Source: JAGVPT01 sp963843065
GTDB taxonomy: Bacteria; Bacteroidota; Ignavibacteria; UBA10030; UBA8401
Direction: 5' to 3'
DNA length: 46,099 bases
Assembly (NCBI GenBank): GCA_963843065.1
Contig: CAWJKX010000150.1
Span: 1-46,099 of the forward strand
Position numbers and translations under genes: made by a program
The notes under the pieces: model-generated
What the model saw: the letters and a program-made list of their open reading frames with translations, nothing else
Told to the model about the DNA's origin: nothing
The model's database searches: none
Shown: one piece after another, positions 33,407 through 42,039 of the stretch
Layout: every line of letters starts with the position of its first letter
Numbering within the stretch: the first letter of the stretch is position 1

Positions 33407-34090
33407 ATGAGACCTTACGTCATTTGCCACATGCTCTCCTCTGTTGACGGCAAGATCGATGGCGACGCTCTCAGAGCGGTCACAAGGAGCGGCGAATACG
33501 AAGCTACCGGTGCAATGTTGAATGGTGACGCCTGGGTTTGTGGACGCACAACGATGCAGCAGCACTTCGCGGAGGAAGAGCTATTCGTTTCCACGTTGAA
33601 CAAGCCTGCCGGACCTCAGTCCGTCTATGTCGCGCGGCGGGCCAAATCCTATGCCGTCTCGATTGATACAACCGGCAAGCTCCGTTGGTCGGGTAGTGAT
33701 ATCGACGGCGATCACCTCATCTGCGTTGTCAGTGAGCGTGTTCCGGAAGATTATCTATCGATGCTGCGTGAAAAAGAAATATCCTACATCGTCACCGGGG
33801 CAACCTCTGTGGATCTGGCTCGAGCGGTGGACTTGCTTGGCGAACATTTCGGAATTAAAACGTTGCTGCTCGAAGGAGGTGGCCACATTAACGGGGCGTT
33901 CCTCGAGGCACATCTCGTCGATGAGGTTAGCATTCTGGTGGTTCCCGGCATTGACGGCCGCCATGATATCCCGGCCATGTTCGATGGCGTAAACCCGGCA
34001 ATAAAAGAAGCCGTTCCTCTAAAACTCAGATCCGTCGAGCAGCGCAAGAACGATACACTTTGGATTCGATATACAGTGATTGAGCTATAA
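33407..34090 (+). CDS. RibD C-terminal/dihydrofolate-reductase-like NADPH reductase
   Basis: 227 aa: a stand-alone RibD_C domain, RPYVICHMLSSVDGKIDG at the start, GDAWVCGRTTMQQHF, LLLEGGGHINGAFLEAHLVDEVSILVVPGIDG and a short C-terminus. Relatives reduce pyrimidine intermediates of riboflavin synthesis, but stand-alone copies in oxidoreductase clusters usually have unknown substrates. It starts 171 bp from the divergent AraC regulator and ends 21 bp before the next gene, the first of a probable operon. Confidence 0.87.
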   Translation: MRPYVICHMLSSVDGKIDGDALRAVTRSGEYEATGAMLNGDAWVCGRTTMQQHFAEEELFVSTLNKPAGPQSVYVARRAKSYAVSIDTTGKLRWSGSDIDGDHLICVVSERVPEDYLSMLREKEISYIVTGATSVDLARAVDLLGEHFGIKTLLLEGGGHINGAFLEAHLVDEVSILVVPGIDGRHDIPAMFDGVNPAIKEAVPLKLRSVEQRKNDTLWIRYTVIEL

Positions 34091-34111
34091 GAACAATTGA
34101 AAGGAGAAACA

Positions 34112-35101
34112 ATGGAAAAGCGTAAATTGGGAAAAAGCGAACTGGAAGTCTCGGCCCTCGGACTCGGTTGTATGGGTATGAACTTTTCCTATGCACCTTT
34201 CCCTGAAAGAAAAGAGATGATCTCCCTTATTCGTTCGGCGGTCGAAAAAGGAGTTACTTTTTTCGACACAGCCGAAGCGTACGGCCCGTTCACAAACGAA
34301 GAACTTGTTGGCGAAGCGCTTGCTCCCTTCCGCGGACAAGTAGTGATAGCCACAAAATTCGGTTTCAAATTCGGGCCCAAAGGCGAACAGACGGGCCAGG
34401 ATAGCCGGCCGGAGCACATCAAGCAAGTTGCTGAGGCTTCACTGAAACGACTCAAGATCGATGCCATTGATCTGTTCTACCAACATCGCGTTGACACCAG
34501 CGTGCCAATTGAAGACGTGGCTGGTGCCGTGAAGGACTTAATTCGGGAAGGAAAAGTTAAGCATTTCGGTCTTTCTGAGGCTGGGGTTAAGACGATTCGC
34601 AGAGCACATGCAATACAACCTGTTACTGCGGTTCAGAGTGAATACTCGCTGTGGTGGAGACGCCCTGAAGAGGAAGTGTTGCCAGCGCTCGAGGAGCTTG
34701 GGATCGGATTCGTTCCATTCAGCCCGCTTGGGAAAGGTTTCCTCACGGGAAAGATCGACGAGAAAACGACGTTTGACAAATCCGACTTCCGCAACATTGT
34801 CCCTCGCTTTACTTCTGAGAATCGAAAAGCGAATCAAGCCGTGGTTGATATGCTCGTTAGGATTGGAAAGCGGAAGAAGGCGACACCTGCGCAAATTGCA
34901 CTCGCCTGGCTTCTTGCCCAAAAGCCGTGGATTGTTCCAATTCCAGGAACAACGAAACTGAATCGCTTGCAAGAAAATATTGGTGCAGCGAATATCAAAT
35001 TGACTCCAAAAGAATTGAACGACATTACGTCGGCACTTAAAAAAATCACCGTAGTGGGCAACCGCTATCCGGAAGAATTGGAAAAAAGAACAGGTCTATA
35101 A
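34112..35101 (+). CDS. Aldo/keto reductase (AKR13-like)
   Basis: 329 aa from the ATG at 34112, which has AAAGGAG 6 bases upstream. RKLGKSELEVSALGLGCMGMNFSYAPF at the start and the tetrad are visible: Asp and Tyr in FDTAEAYGP, Lys in IATKFGF and His in YQHRVD. The NADPH-binding end is PIPGTTKLNRLQENIGA. It should reduce aldehydes or ketones. It is second in the cluster after the RibD-like gene and 14 bp before the cupin-CMD gene. Confidence 0.92.
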   Translation: MEKRKLGKSELEVSALGLGCMGMNFSYAPFPERKEMISLIRSAVEKGVTFFDTAEAYGPFTNEELVGEALAPFRGQVVIATKFGFKFGPKGEQTGQDSRPEHIKQVAEASLKRLKIDAIDLFYQHRVDTSVPIEDVAGAVKDLIREGKVKHFGLSEAGVKTIRRAHAIQPVTAVQSEYSLWWRRPEEEVLPALEELGIGFVPFSPLGKGFLTGKIDEKTTFDKSDFRNIVPRFTSENRKANQAVVDMLVRIGKRKKATPAQIALAWLLAQKPWIVPIPGTTKLNRLQENIGAANIKLTPKELNDITSALKKITVVGNRYPEELEKRTGL

Positions 35102-35115
35102 AATAAAGGACTGTT

Positions 35116-36300
35116 ATGAATATGTTAGAAAATCAAAATGCAATTTTCCCGAAAGGTGAAAAAACATCTGCCGATTACTTCACCGGTACGGCATGGCTGA
35201 AAATTTTGGTTCCGCAGGATGAAACGGGAAGTTATGCAATCGGCAATGTCGTTTTTGAGCCGGGTTGCAGAAACAACTGGCACACGCATCCGGCGGGACA
35301 AATCCTGCTCGTTACCGATGGCAAAGGCTACTATCAAGAAAAAGGTAAACCCGCACGGTTACTTACGAGAGGCGATGTCGTTGTTATCCCATCTCATGTC
35401 GAACACTGGCATGGTGCAGCGCACGACAGCAGTTTCACTCATATCGTGGTTACTAACAACACAAAAGAAGGTGCTGTGGAATGGTTGTCGCCAGTTACAG
35501 ATGAAGAATATTACAGTTGCCAGCCTGCACGTTCTAAACCTCAAAAAGCGAACCTGACCGAAACTGCAATCAGAAATCACGAAGAGTTGTTTCCCAAGCA
35601 TAGATCAACACTACAAACAACAGACCCGGAACTGATCGAAGTTTTTGACAACTTTGCTTTTGATGAAGTAATCAGTTATGGAAACTTGGATACAAGAACA
35701 AGGGTAATGATAATTTTAGCATCAACTATTGCAAGTCAGGCATTAAGCGAATATAAAGCGATGCTTGGCGCCGCGATTAATGTTGGGATAACACCCATTG
35801 AAATTAAAGAAGTTTTATACCAGTCCGTACCGTATGTGGGTATTGCAAAAGTTCTGGATTTTATTCATGCCACAAATGAAATATTGCAAAGCAGAGGAAT
35901 ACAATTGCCATTAGAAGGTCAATCTACAACTTTACCGGAGACACGATATGCAAAGGGATTAGAAGTGCAAAAACGGATCTTTGGTGAGATGATTGATAAA
36001 ATGTATAACGAGTCGCCCAAAAATCAACTTCATATCCAAAAATATCTATCAGCAAATTGTTTCGGAGATTACTACACCAGAAAAGGATTGGATATAAAAA
36101 CAAGAGAGCTTTTAACTCTTTCTATGCTTATAGCTTTGGGCGGAACCGAACCTCAAATAAAAGGGCATATTCAGGGCAATGTGAATGTTGGTAACGATAA
36201 AAAAACACTACTAAGCGTGATGACACAATTGTTGCCTTATGTGGGATACCCAAGGACTTTAAATGCAATAAAATGTTTAAATGAAGTAATACCGGAGTAA
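35116..36300 (+). CDS. Cupin / carboxymuconolactone decarboxylase fusion protein
   Basis: 394 aa. The first 130 residues are a cupin with metal-type His (NWHTHPAGQILLV, SHVEHWHGAA). Residues about 165-270 and 300-390 are two CMD (AhpD-like) domains: VISYGNLDTRTRVMIILASTIASQ and NCFGDYYTRKGLDIKTRELLTLSMLIALGG. No CxxC pair is seen in the CMD domains, so a peroxidase role is unlikely. The product may be a ring-opening decarboxylase or a chaperone of unknown substrate. Codon use is A/T-richer than in the genes before 35100. Confidence 0.9.
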   Translation: MNMLENQNAIFPKGEKTSADYFTGTAWLKILVPQDETGSYAIGNVVFEPGCRNNWHTHPAGQILLVTDGKGYYQEKGKPARLLTRGDVVVIPSHVEHWHGAAHDSSFTHIVVTNNTKEGAVEWLSPVTDEEYYSCQPARSKPQKANLTETAIRNHEELFPKHRSTLQTTDPELIEVFDNFAFDEVISYGNLDTRTRVMIILASTIASQALSEYKAMLGAAINVGITPIEIKEVLYQSVPYVGIAKVLDFIHATNEILQSRGIQLPLEGQSTTLPETRYAKGLEVQKRIFGEMIDKMYNESPKNQLHIQKYLSANCFGDYYTRKGLDIKTRELLTLSMLIALGGTEPQIKGHIQGNVNVGNDKKTLLSVMTQLLPYVGYPRTLNAIKCLNEVIPE

Positions 36301-36321
36301 AAGACAATCAAAAGGAAAATT

Positions 36322-37173
36322 ATGCAAAAGGTTGTATTAAACAACGGTGTGGAAATGCCCATATTAGGGTTCGGCGTTTTTCAGATAACTAATGCTGGAG
36401 AATGTGAGAGATGCGTTCTTGATGCTTTACAAACCGGCTATCGTTTAATCGATACTGCGGCAGCATATATGAATGAAAAGGCTGTTGGCGAAGCAATCAA
36501 AAAAAGTGGTGTGGCAAGGAAAGAACTGTTCATTACCACAAAGCTTTGGATTCAGAATGCCGGGGATGAAAGCACTAAGAAGGCTTTCGAAAAATCGTTG
36601 AAGAGATTGCAGTTGGACTATCTGGACCTGTATCTGATTCACCAGCCGTACGGAGACATTTATGGTTCTTGGCGAGCCATGGAAGATTTGTATCGAGAAG
36701 GAAAAGTAAGAGCAATAGGTGTTGCCAACTTCCAACCAGACAGGATAATGGATTTAATACTTCATAACAACGTGGTTCCTGCGATAAATCAGATCGAAAC
36801 ACATCCCTTCTGTCAGCAAATTGAAACACAAAAATTCTTAAAAGAAAACAATGTTCAAATTCAATCGTGGGGTCCATTTGCTGAAGGCAAAAACAACATT
36901 TTCAGAAATGAATTGCTGCTTTCTATCGGTGGAAAATACAACAAAACCGTTGCTCAAGTAATTTTGCGGTGGCTGACACAAAGAGGGATAGTTGTTATTC
37001 CAAAATCAGTTCGTAAGGAAAGAATTATTGAGAACTTCAACATTTTCGATTTCGAACTAAGCCCTGAAGATATGGATGCGATTGTATCGCTCGACACAAC
37101 GAAAAGCTTGTTTTTCGACCATCGTGATCCAGAAATGGTGAAGTGGTTAGGTAATAGAAAACTGGACATCTAA
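36322..37173 (+). CDS. Aldo/keto reductase (AKR5/DkgA-like)
   Basis: 283 aa. Start VVLNNGVEMPILGFGVFQI; catalytic tetrad Asp and Tyr in IDTAAAYMNE, Lys in ITTKLWI and His in LIHQPYG; NADPH-binding region VVIPKSVRKERIIENFNIFDFELS. It is like DkgA, which reduces methylglyoxal, furfural and other aldehydes. The gene follows the cupin-CMD gene by 21 bp and precedes a zinc alcohol dehydrogenase, the same partner set as yqhD-dkgA in enterobacteria. The sequence is visibly A/T-rich. Confidence 0.92.
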   Translation: MQKVVLNNGVEMPILGFGVFQITNAGECERCVLDALQTGYRLIDTAAAYMNEKAVGEAIKKSGVARKELFITTKLWIQNAGDESTKKAFEKSLKRLQLDYLDLYLIHQPYGDIYGSWRAMEDLYREGKVRAIGVANFQPDRIMDLILHNNVVPAINQIETHPFCQQIETQKFLKENNVQIQSWGPFAEGKNNIFRNELLLSIGGKYNKTVAQVILRWLTQRGIVVIPKSVRKERIIENFNIFDFELSPEDMDAIVSLDTTKSLFFDHRDPEMVKWLGNRKLDI

Positions 37174-37244
37174 AATCATGTCTAACCCATTTGAATTTGG
37201 GAACGCGTAGTGATAGAGTAAAAAAACAAACAACATTGATAAAT

Positions 37245-38300
37245 ATGAAAACAAAGAACATAAGAGCTTACGGAACAGAGGCTGCTACTGCTCCTTTGCA
37301 TCCAATGAGTATTAATCGTAGAGAACTATTACCTCACGATGTGGAAATGAATATCCTCTACTGCGGTATTTGTCATTCAGATTTACATCAGATCAATAAT
37401 GATTTTGGACATGCTATGTATCCCTTAGTTCCCGGTCATGAGATTGTGGGAAAAGTAACCAAGGTTGGTGAGCATGTCAAAATGTTCAAGGTTGGAGATC
37501 TCGCAGGTATAGGGTGCATAATTGATTCTTGCGGCAAGTGTGAAAACTGCGAAGAGGATTTGGAGCAATTTTGCAATGAAGGAGTAACCTTTTCGTTCAA
37601 TAGCCCGGATAAAATTTTAGGAGGTGCAACCTACGGCGGTTTTTCTGAAACCTATGTAGCCAATGAGAAGTATGTGCTACATGTACCGGAAACTCTCGAT
37701 TTGGCATCGGCCGCACCTTTGCTTTGTGCCGGCATTACCGTGTATTCCCCTTTGAAACACTGGCTGGCCTGTCCCGGTACAATGGTCGGTATTTTAGGTA
37801 TAGGAGGTTTAGGGCACGTGGCGATTAAAATAGCCAAAGCCATGGGATCTCATGTGGTTGTGTTTACTACATCGCCTTCTAAAGTTGAAGATGCAAAACG
37901 CCTGGGAGCAGATGAAGCTGTCCTATCTAGCGACGCTGAACAAATGAAAAAATATGCCCGCAGGATGCATTTCATTATTGATACTGTTTCGGCCAAACAC
38001 GATGTTAATACTTACCTTAATCTTCTGAGACATGATGGTAGCGTGGTCCTAGTAGGATTGCCGCCGGAACCACTTGAAGTAAATGCTTTCAGTGTTGTTT
38101 CGGGACGCCATAGTTTTTCAGGTTCAAACATTGGCGGCATTGCTGAAACCCAGGAGATGTTAGACTTCTGTGCCAAACACAATATTACAGCCGATATTGA
38201 ATTAATCAAAATTCAGCAAATCAACGAAGCCTTTGATCGGTTGCAAAAAGGCGATGTACATTATCGTTTTGTAATTGATATGACTTCATTGAAAAACTAA
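37245..38300 (+). CDS. Zinc-dependent NAD(P) alcohol dehydrogenase (cinnamyl-alcohol type, YahK-like)
   Basis: 351 aa from the ATG at 37245 (MKTKNIRAYG). Catalytic zinc ligands are Cys and His in CGICHSDLHQ and PGHEIVG; the structural zinc Cys are in DSCGKCENCEEDLEQFC; the NADP-binding motif is GILGIGGLGHVAIKIAK. It should interconvert aldehydes and alcohols, fitting the detoxification cluster. The gap of 71 bp to the preceding reductase contains no terminator. The gene is A/T-rich like its neighbours. Confidence 0.93.
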   Translation: MKTKNIRAYGTEAATAPLHPMSINRRELLPHDVEMNILYCGICHSDLHQINNDFGHAMYPLVPGHEIVGKVTKVGEHVKMFKVGDLAGIGCIIDSCGKCENCEEDLEQFCNEGVTFSFNSPDKILGGATYGGFSETYVANEKYVLHVPETLDLASAAPLLCAGITVYSPLKHWLACPGTMVGILGIGGLGHVAIKIAKAMGSHVVVFTTSPSKVEDAKRLGADEAVLSSDAEQMKKYARRMHFIIDTVSAKHDVNTYLNLLRHDGSVVLVGLPPEPLEVNAFSVVSGRHSFSGSNIGGIAETQEMLDFCAKHNITADIELIKIQQINEAFDRLQKGDVHYRFVIDMTSLKN

Positions 38301-38317
38301 CTTAAATTCATGCAGAA

Positions 38318-38895
38318 ATGAAAAATGTAATCATCTTAGGCGCCACCGGCAATATCGCAAAACATGTCATTGATCTTTTAGTAAAAAAAATGGTGTCAAT
38401 CTGACCTTGTTTCTGCGCAACAAAAGCAGATTAAGAAACAATGATCTTTCCAAGTGCCGTTTCGTTGAAGGCAACGTTCTGGATTTTAAGCAACTTAAAA
38501 ATGCCATAACGTGGCAGGATATTGTTTATGCAAATCTTGCAGGCGACCTGGAGGCAATGGCAATAAACATTGTGAAAGCAATGGACGAAAATGGGGTTAA
38601 GAAGCTCATTCTTATAAGTTCAATAGGTATCTATGATGTTCCTTTAAAATCTGTTTTAAAGCCTTACCGAAAAGCTGCTGATGTGATAGAAGTTTCAGAC
38701 CTTGAATACACTATTCTGAGACCAACCTGGTTTACCAATGCTGATGAGGTGGATTATGAAACAACCAGAAAAGGGGAACCGGAAAAAGGATCGGTAATTT
38801 GTCAACAAAGCCTGGCATCTTTGATTACGAAAATTGTCGAGTTTCCTGAAAATTACATTCGTTCAAACCTGGGAGTGAACAAACCAAATTCTTGA
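38318..38895 (+). pseudogene. NAD(P)-binding atypical SDR (NmrA-like), frameshifted at an A8 run
   Basis: The ATG at 38318 gives MKNVIILGATGNIAKHVIDLLVKK with the GATGNIA nucleotide-binding motif, then hits a stop after the A8 run at 38383-38390. If the run were nine A, the frame continues NGVNLTLFLRNKSRL, the frame of the long ORF that follows (FVEGNVLDFKQL, LILISSIGIYDVP, YTILRPTWFTN). This gives a complete 192-aa protein. It may be a sequencing error, a decayed gene, or slippage-dependent expression. It is the last gene of the reductase cluster. Confidence 0.8.
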
Positions 38896-39079
38896 GAGCG
38901 TTCATTGCTCTTTTAAAGATAAGTTTGTTTTCAATTGGAGCACCAAGGTACAGTCCCTCGAATACCGCCGGTTCTCCAGCCAGTGCGCGCTCACCGATTT
39001 TTTCCCTTTTATCATCTATTTGTCGGTCAAGCCTGGAAATGAAAGCCTGAATTTCATTTTTTCTGACTTTCAGGATCAT
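38825..39079 (-). CDS. Hypothetical small protein, possibly a gene remnant
   Basis: 84 aa as read. The first 67 residues (MILKVRKNEIQAFISRLD, then KREKIGERALAGEPAVFEGLYLGAPIENK) have a balanced, protein-like composition, but the last part runs into the end of the SDR gene on the other strand. I do not recognise the family. It may be the 5' part of a larger lost gene, cut where the reductase cluster ends. No ribosome site is evident. The rest of 38896-39184 holds nothing else I can support. Confidence 0.35.
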   Translation of the reverse strand: MILKVRKNEIQAFISRLDRQIDDKREKIGERALAGEPAVFEGLYLGAPIENKLIFKRAMNALKNLVCSLPGLNECNFQETRQFS

Positions 39080-39184
39080 TTAGCTCTATTTGTGATTTCG
39101 TGCGGGCATCATTAATGAGAAATAATTTGTACAATTAGATATTATTCAGGAAAATAGTGTTGCTCGCCAAATGAAGCTTGTGCA

Positions 39185-41449
39185 ATGAAAACATTACGTG
39201 TCAAGACGATCGTCTCTGCAATGCTTCTGTGCGCTGCATCATTCGGCCAACAAAATAAACCATTGATTTTAGTAAAGGACGGGGAACCGAAATACAGCAT
39301 CGTCACCGCAGCTCATTCTTCGGTCAATGAGAACCACGCAGCGAGACTTCTCCAGGAATATATTCATAAAATTTCAGGAGCTACACTTCCAATCTATACC
39401 GATCAGGAGAGACCGGTAAGAAATGAGATCTTAGTTGGATTTTCTAACCGCACGAATGATAAGCAATGGCGAAAACTGAGGGATACTCTCGCTGCAGACG
39501 GGTTCCAGATTAGTACGCAAAATGGGAAATTACTCATACTGGGCGGTGAGCATAAAGGCACTGTTTACGGAGTCATTGAGTTCCTCGAAAAATATTTAGG
39601 ATGCAGAAAGTACAGCCCGACCGTTGAATATGTTCCTCAAAAAAGCACGATTGCCCTTGGACGTATTCACGTTGCCGACCAACCGGCAAATGCTTTCCGG
39701 GTTGTCTACGGCCGTTTCAGCCGGGATGACGCTTACAAGACCTGGCAGCGACTCGATAACGTCGATGACATATTTGCCGACGGCTTTATGGTGCATACGC
39801 TCGGCAGGCTGATTCCCCCGGAGCGGTATTTCAAAACCAATCCGGAATATTTTGCCCTGGTCAACGGCAAAAGAATAGTCGACGAGCCTTGCCTCTCAAA
39901 TCCAGATGTCCCGAGAATCGTCATTGAAGAGTTGAGGAAGGAGATGGCCAAGCAGCCGGATAAAACAATCTGGTCGGTGAGTCAGAACGATATTATTTCT
40001 TATTGTCAATGCCCTGCGTGCAAGGCTGCGATGGAAGAGGAAGGTTCGCCCGCGGGACCCATCATCCGGTTCGTTAATAAAATCGCCGAACAATTTCCGG
40101 ACAAAATCATCTCGACGCTTGCTTATGAATATTCACGGTCAGCGCCGAAGGCGACCAGGCCGCGCGATAATGTGCAAATCATGCTCTGCACCATCGAACT
40201 GAATCGGAGCAAGAGCATCGAATCGGACACCGCGAGCCGGCAGTTTGTAAAGGATTTTGCCGACTGGGGAAAAATCAGCAAACACATTTACCTGTGGGAT
40301 TACACTGTGAATTTTTCCCATCATGTGAGTCCATTTCCGAACCTCCACGTGCTGCAGCCCAACATCCAATTCTTCACGAGGAACGGTGCACATGAACATT
40401 TCCAGCAATCGGACACGGATGTCGGTCATGAATTCTCCGAGCTAAAAAGCTATTTGATTTCACGCCTGCTGTGGAATCCAAATATCAATGCCGATTCTGT
40501 GATTGACGATTTTTTAAATGGGTATTACGGCAAGGCTTCTCCGTGGATTCGCCGGTATATCGAGCGCCTTGAAGGGGAGTGCATTCGTTCGGGAGAGCGA
40601 CTCGATATTTTCGAACCGCCAACGGCACATGCCGGCTCTTTCCTTTCGGCCGGCAACATGGCCGCCTATAACAAGTTCTTTGATGAGGCTGAATCTTCGG
40701 TAAAGGATCAGCCGGAGACACTCCAACGGGTAAAGGTTGCAAGGCTGCCCATTGAGTATGCCGCCATGGAGATCGCCAAGGATGACATGTTCGGCAGCCG
40801 CGGCTGGTACAGTGGAGATAGCAATACATTCGCGCTTCGTCCAGACATGAAAAAGATGCTGGAAGATTTTTATGCAACATGCAAGGCCAATGGCGTACAG
40901 ACATTGAAGGAGGCTGGGCTGACTCCGGAAGAGTATTATAAAACGACACTGCTTTTCATTGATGTGAAAGTGGACGACGACATCGCGTTCCGGAAAAAAG
41001 TGATTGCTTTACCGATGCCCAGTCCGAAATACAGCAAGGGCGATCCGGCTGTTCTTACCAACGGAGTGCAGGGTGCCAGCGATTATCGAGCACACTGGCT
41101 GGCCTGGGAACACACCGATTTTCACCTTACGCTTGATTTAGGCTCGATTTCATCTCCCCATTTTGTAAACATCAGTACGCTGTACGACCCGATGAACTGG
41201 ATCCTTCATCCTGTTTCCGTAACATGCGAAGTCTCGTCTGACAGCGTTTCATGGTTTGAATCAGGGACACAGCGGGTGGAAGGCGATCAAAAAAAAGAAG
41301 AGACCATCCGGAATTTCCGTTTTACTGAAAACTTGCAGAACATCCGTTATGTCCGGTTTAGTATTGCCGGAATCAAATCGCTGCCTGCATGGTATCCTTC
41401 AGTAGAAGGCGATTCCTGGATATTTGTGGATGAGATAGTGGTTAAATAA
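39185..41449 (+). CDS. Secreted DUF4838 glycosidase-like protein
   Basis: 754 aa, with a signal peptide (MKTLRVKTIVSAMLLCAASFG). Residues about 25-140 form a GH20-type N-terminal alpha/beta domain (NENHAARLLQEYIHKISGATLPI, GTVYGVIEFLEKYLG). Residues about 175-450 are the DUF4838 barrel (NPEYFALVNGKR, VSQNDIISYCQCPACKA, YLWDYTVNFSHH). The last 130 residues are beta-rich and resemble a discoidin-type binding domain (FHLTLDLGSISSPHFVN, SVTCEVSSDSVSWFESG). It is probably a carbohydrate-active enzyme; substrate unknown. A strong terminator follows at 41551. Confidence 0.88.
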   Translation: MKTLRVKTIVSAMLLCAASFGQQNKPLILVKDGEPKYSIVTAAHSSVNENHAARLLQEYIHKISGATLPIYTDQERPVRNEILVGFSNRTNDKQWRKLRDTLAADGFQISTQNGKLLILGGEHKGTVYGVIEFLEKYLGCRKYSPTVEYVPQKSTIALGRIHVADQPANAFRVVYGRFSRDDAYKTWQRLDNVDDIFADGFMVHTLGRLIPPERYFKTNPEYFALVNGKRIVDEPCLSNPDVPRIVIEELRKEMAKQPDKTIWSVSQNDIISYCQCPACKAAMEEEGSPAGPIIRFVNKIAEQFPDKIISTLAYEYSRSAPKATRPRDNVQIMLCTIELNRSKSIESDTASRQFVKDFADWGKISKHIYLWDYTVNFSHHVSPFPNLHVLQPNIQFFTRNGAHEHFQQSDTDVGHEFSELKSYLISRLLWNPNINADSVIDDFLNGYYGKASPWIRRYIERLEGECIRSGERLDIFEPPTAHAGSFLSAGNMAAYNKFFDEAESSVKDQPETLQRVKVARLPIEYAAMEIAKDDMFGSRGWYSGDSNTFALRPDMKKMLEDFYATCKANGVQTLKEAGLTPEEYYKTTLLFIDVKVDDDIAFRKKVIALPMPSPKYSKGDPAVLTNGVQGASDYRAHWLAWEHTDFHLTLDLGSISSPHFVNISTLYDPMNWILHPVSVTCEVSSDSVSWFESGTQRVEGDQKKEETIRNFRFTENLQNIRYVRFSIAGIKSLPAWYPSVEGDSWIFVDEIVVK

Positions 41450-41550
41450 GAAATGGTATGATGGAAAAGTGATCTGCGCCTGCTCAACGAGGCATTTTCA
41501 AACCGCATAACTTTAGTAAGGAGTGTACTTCAGACAGATATGTGGAGCCC

Positions 41551-41584
41551 AAAACTCCCTAAGACATCTTAGGGAGTTTTTTTT
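41551..41584. terminator. Rho-independent terminator after the DUF4838 gene
   Basis: AAAACTCCCTAAG, loop ACAT, CTTAGGGAGTTTTTTTT: a perfect 13-bp stem with a T tract on the plus strand and an A tract on the left, so it may also serve the minus-strand gene downstream. Confidence 0.92.
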
Positions 41585-41613
41585 GAGGAGAGCACTGCTT
41601 CATGTTGTTCCTT

Positions 41614-41976
41614 TTATTTTCCGATAAACATCTTTAGTCCAATAACCATCAGCGCAACGCCAAACGCTTTTCCCAATACTTCATTTGATAATGAGGTAGC
41701 GTACCGCGCTCCGACCCATCCCCCAACGACAAATCCTGCCACAATAATCAAAGCCACCTTAATATCCACAAATCCGTGTTGGTAGTACGTCCACGCAGCG
41801 AGAATACCGATGGGCGGCAGCAGGATCGCAAGCGATGTTCCTTGTGCCTGTTGCTGGGAAAATCCGAAGATGAGCACGAGCGCCGGAACGATCAGGATTC
41901 CTCCTCCTATTCCGATAAACCCGCTCAGAACACCTGCCGCCAGTCCTAAAAGAAGATATCCTGCATTGATTCCCAT
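41614..41976 (-). CDS. Half-size TauE/SafE family membrane permease
   Basis: 120 aa, with four membrane segments: LLLGLAAGVLSGFIGIGGGILIVPALVLIFG (in two blocks), SLAILLPPIGILAAW, VALIIVAGFVVGGWVGARYA and GVALMVIGLKMFIGK. The GIGGGxxxVPxL loop is the TauE/SafE signature. Full proteins have about 250 aa with two such halves, so this should work as a dimer. The substrate (often sulfite or organosulfonates) is unknown. It is a separate gene, with terminators on its 3' side. Confidence 0.87.
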   Translation of the reverse strand: MGINAGYLLLGLAAGVLSGFIGIGGGILIVPALVLIFGFSQQQAQGTSLAILLPPIGILAAWTYYQHGFVDIKVALIIVAGFVVGGWVGARYATSLSNEVLGKAFGVALMVIGLKMFIGK

Positions 41977-42039
41977 TGTCCGTACCTTTCAAAGTGTGAA
42001 AACAAGTTTTTTATGATCCGGCGGGTTAACAACCGGTAT

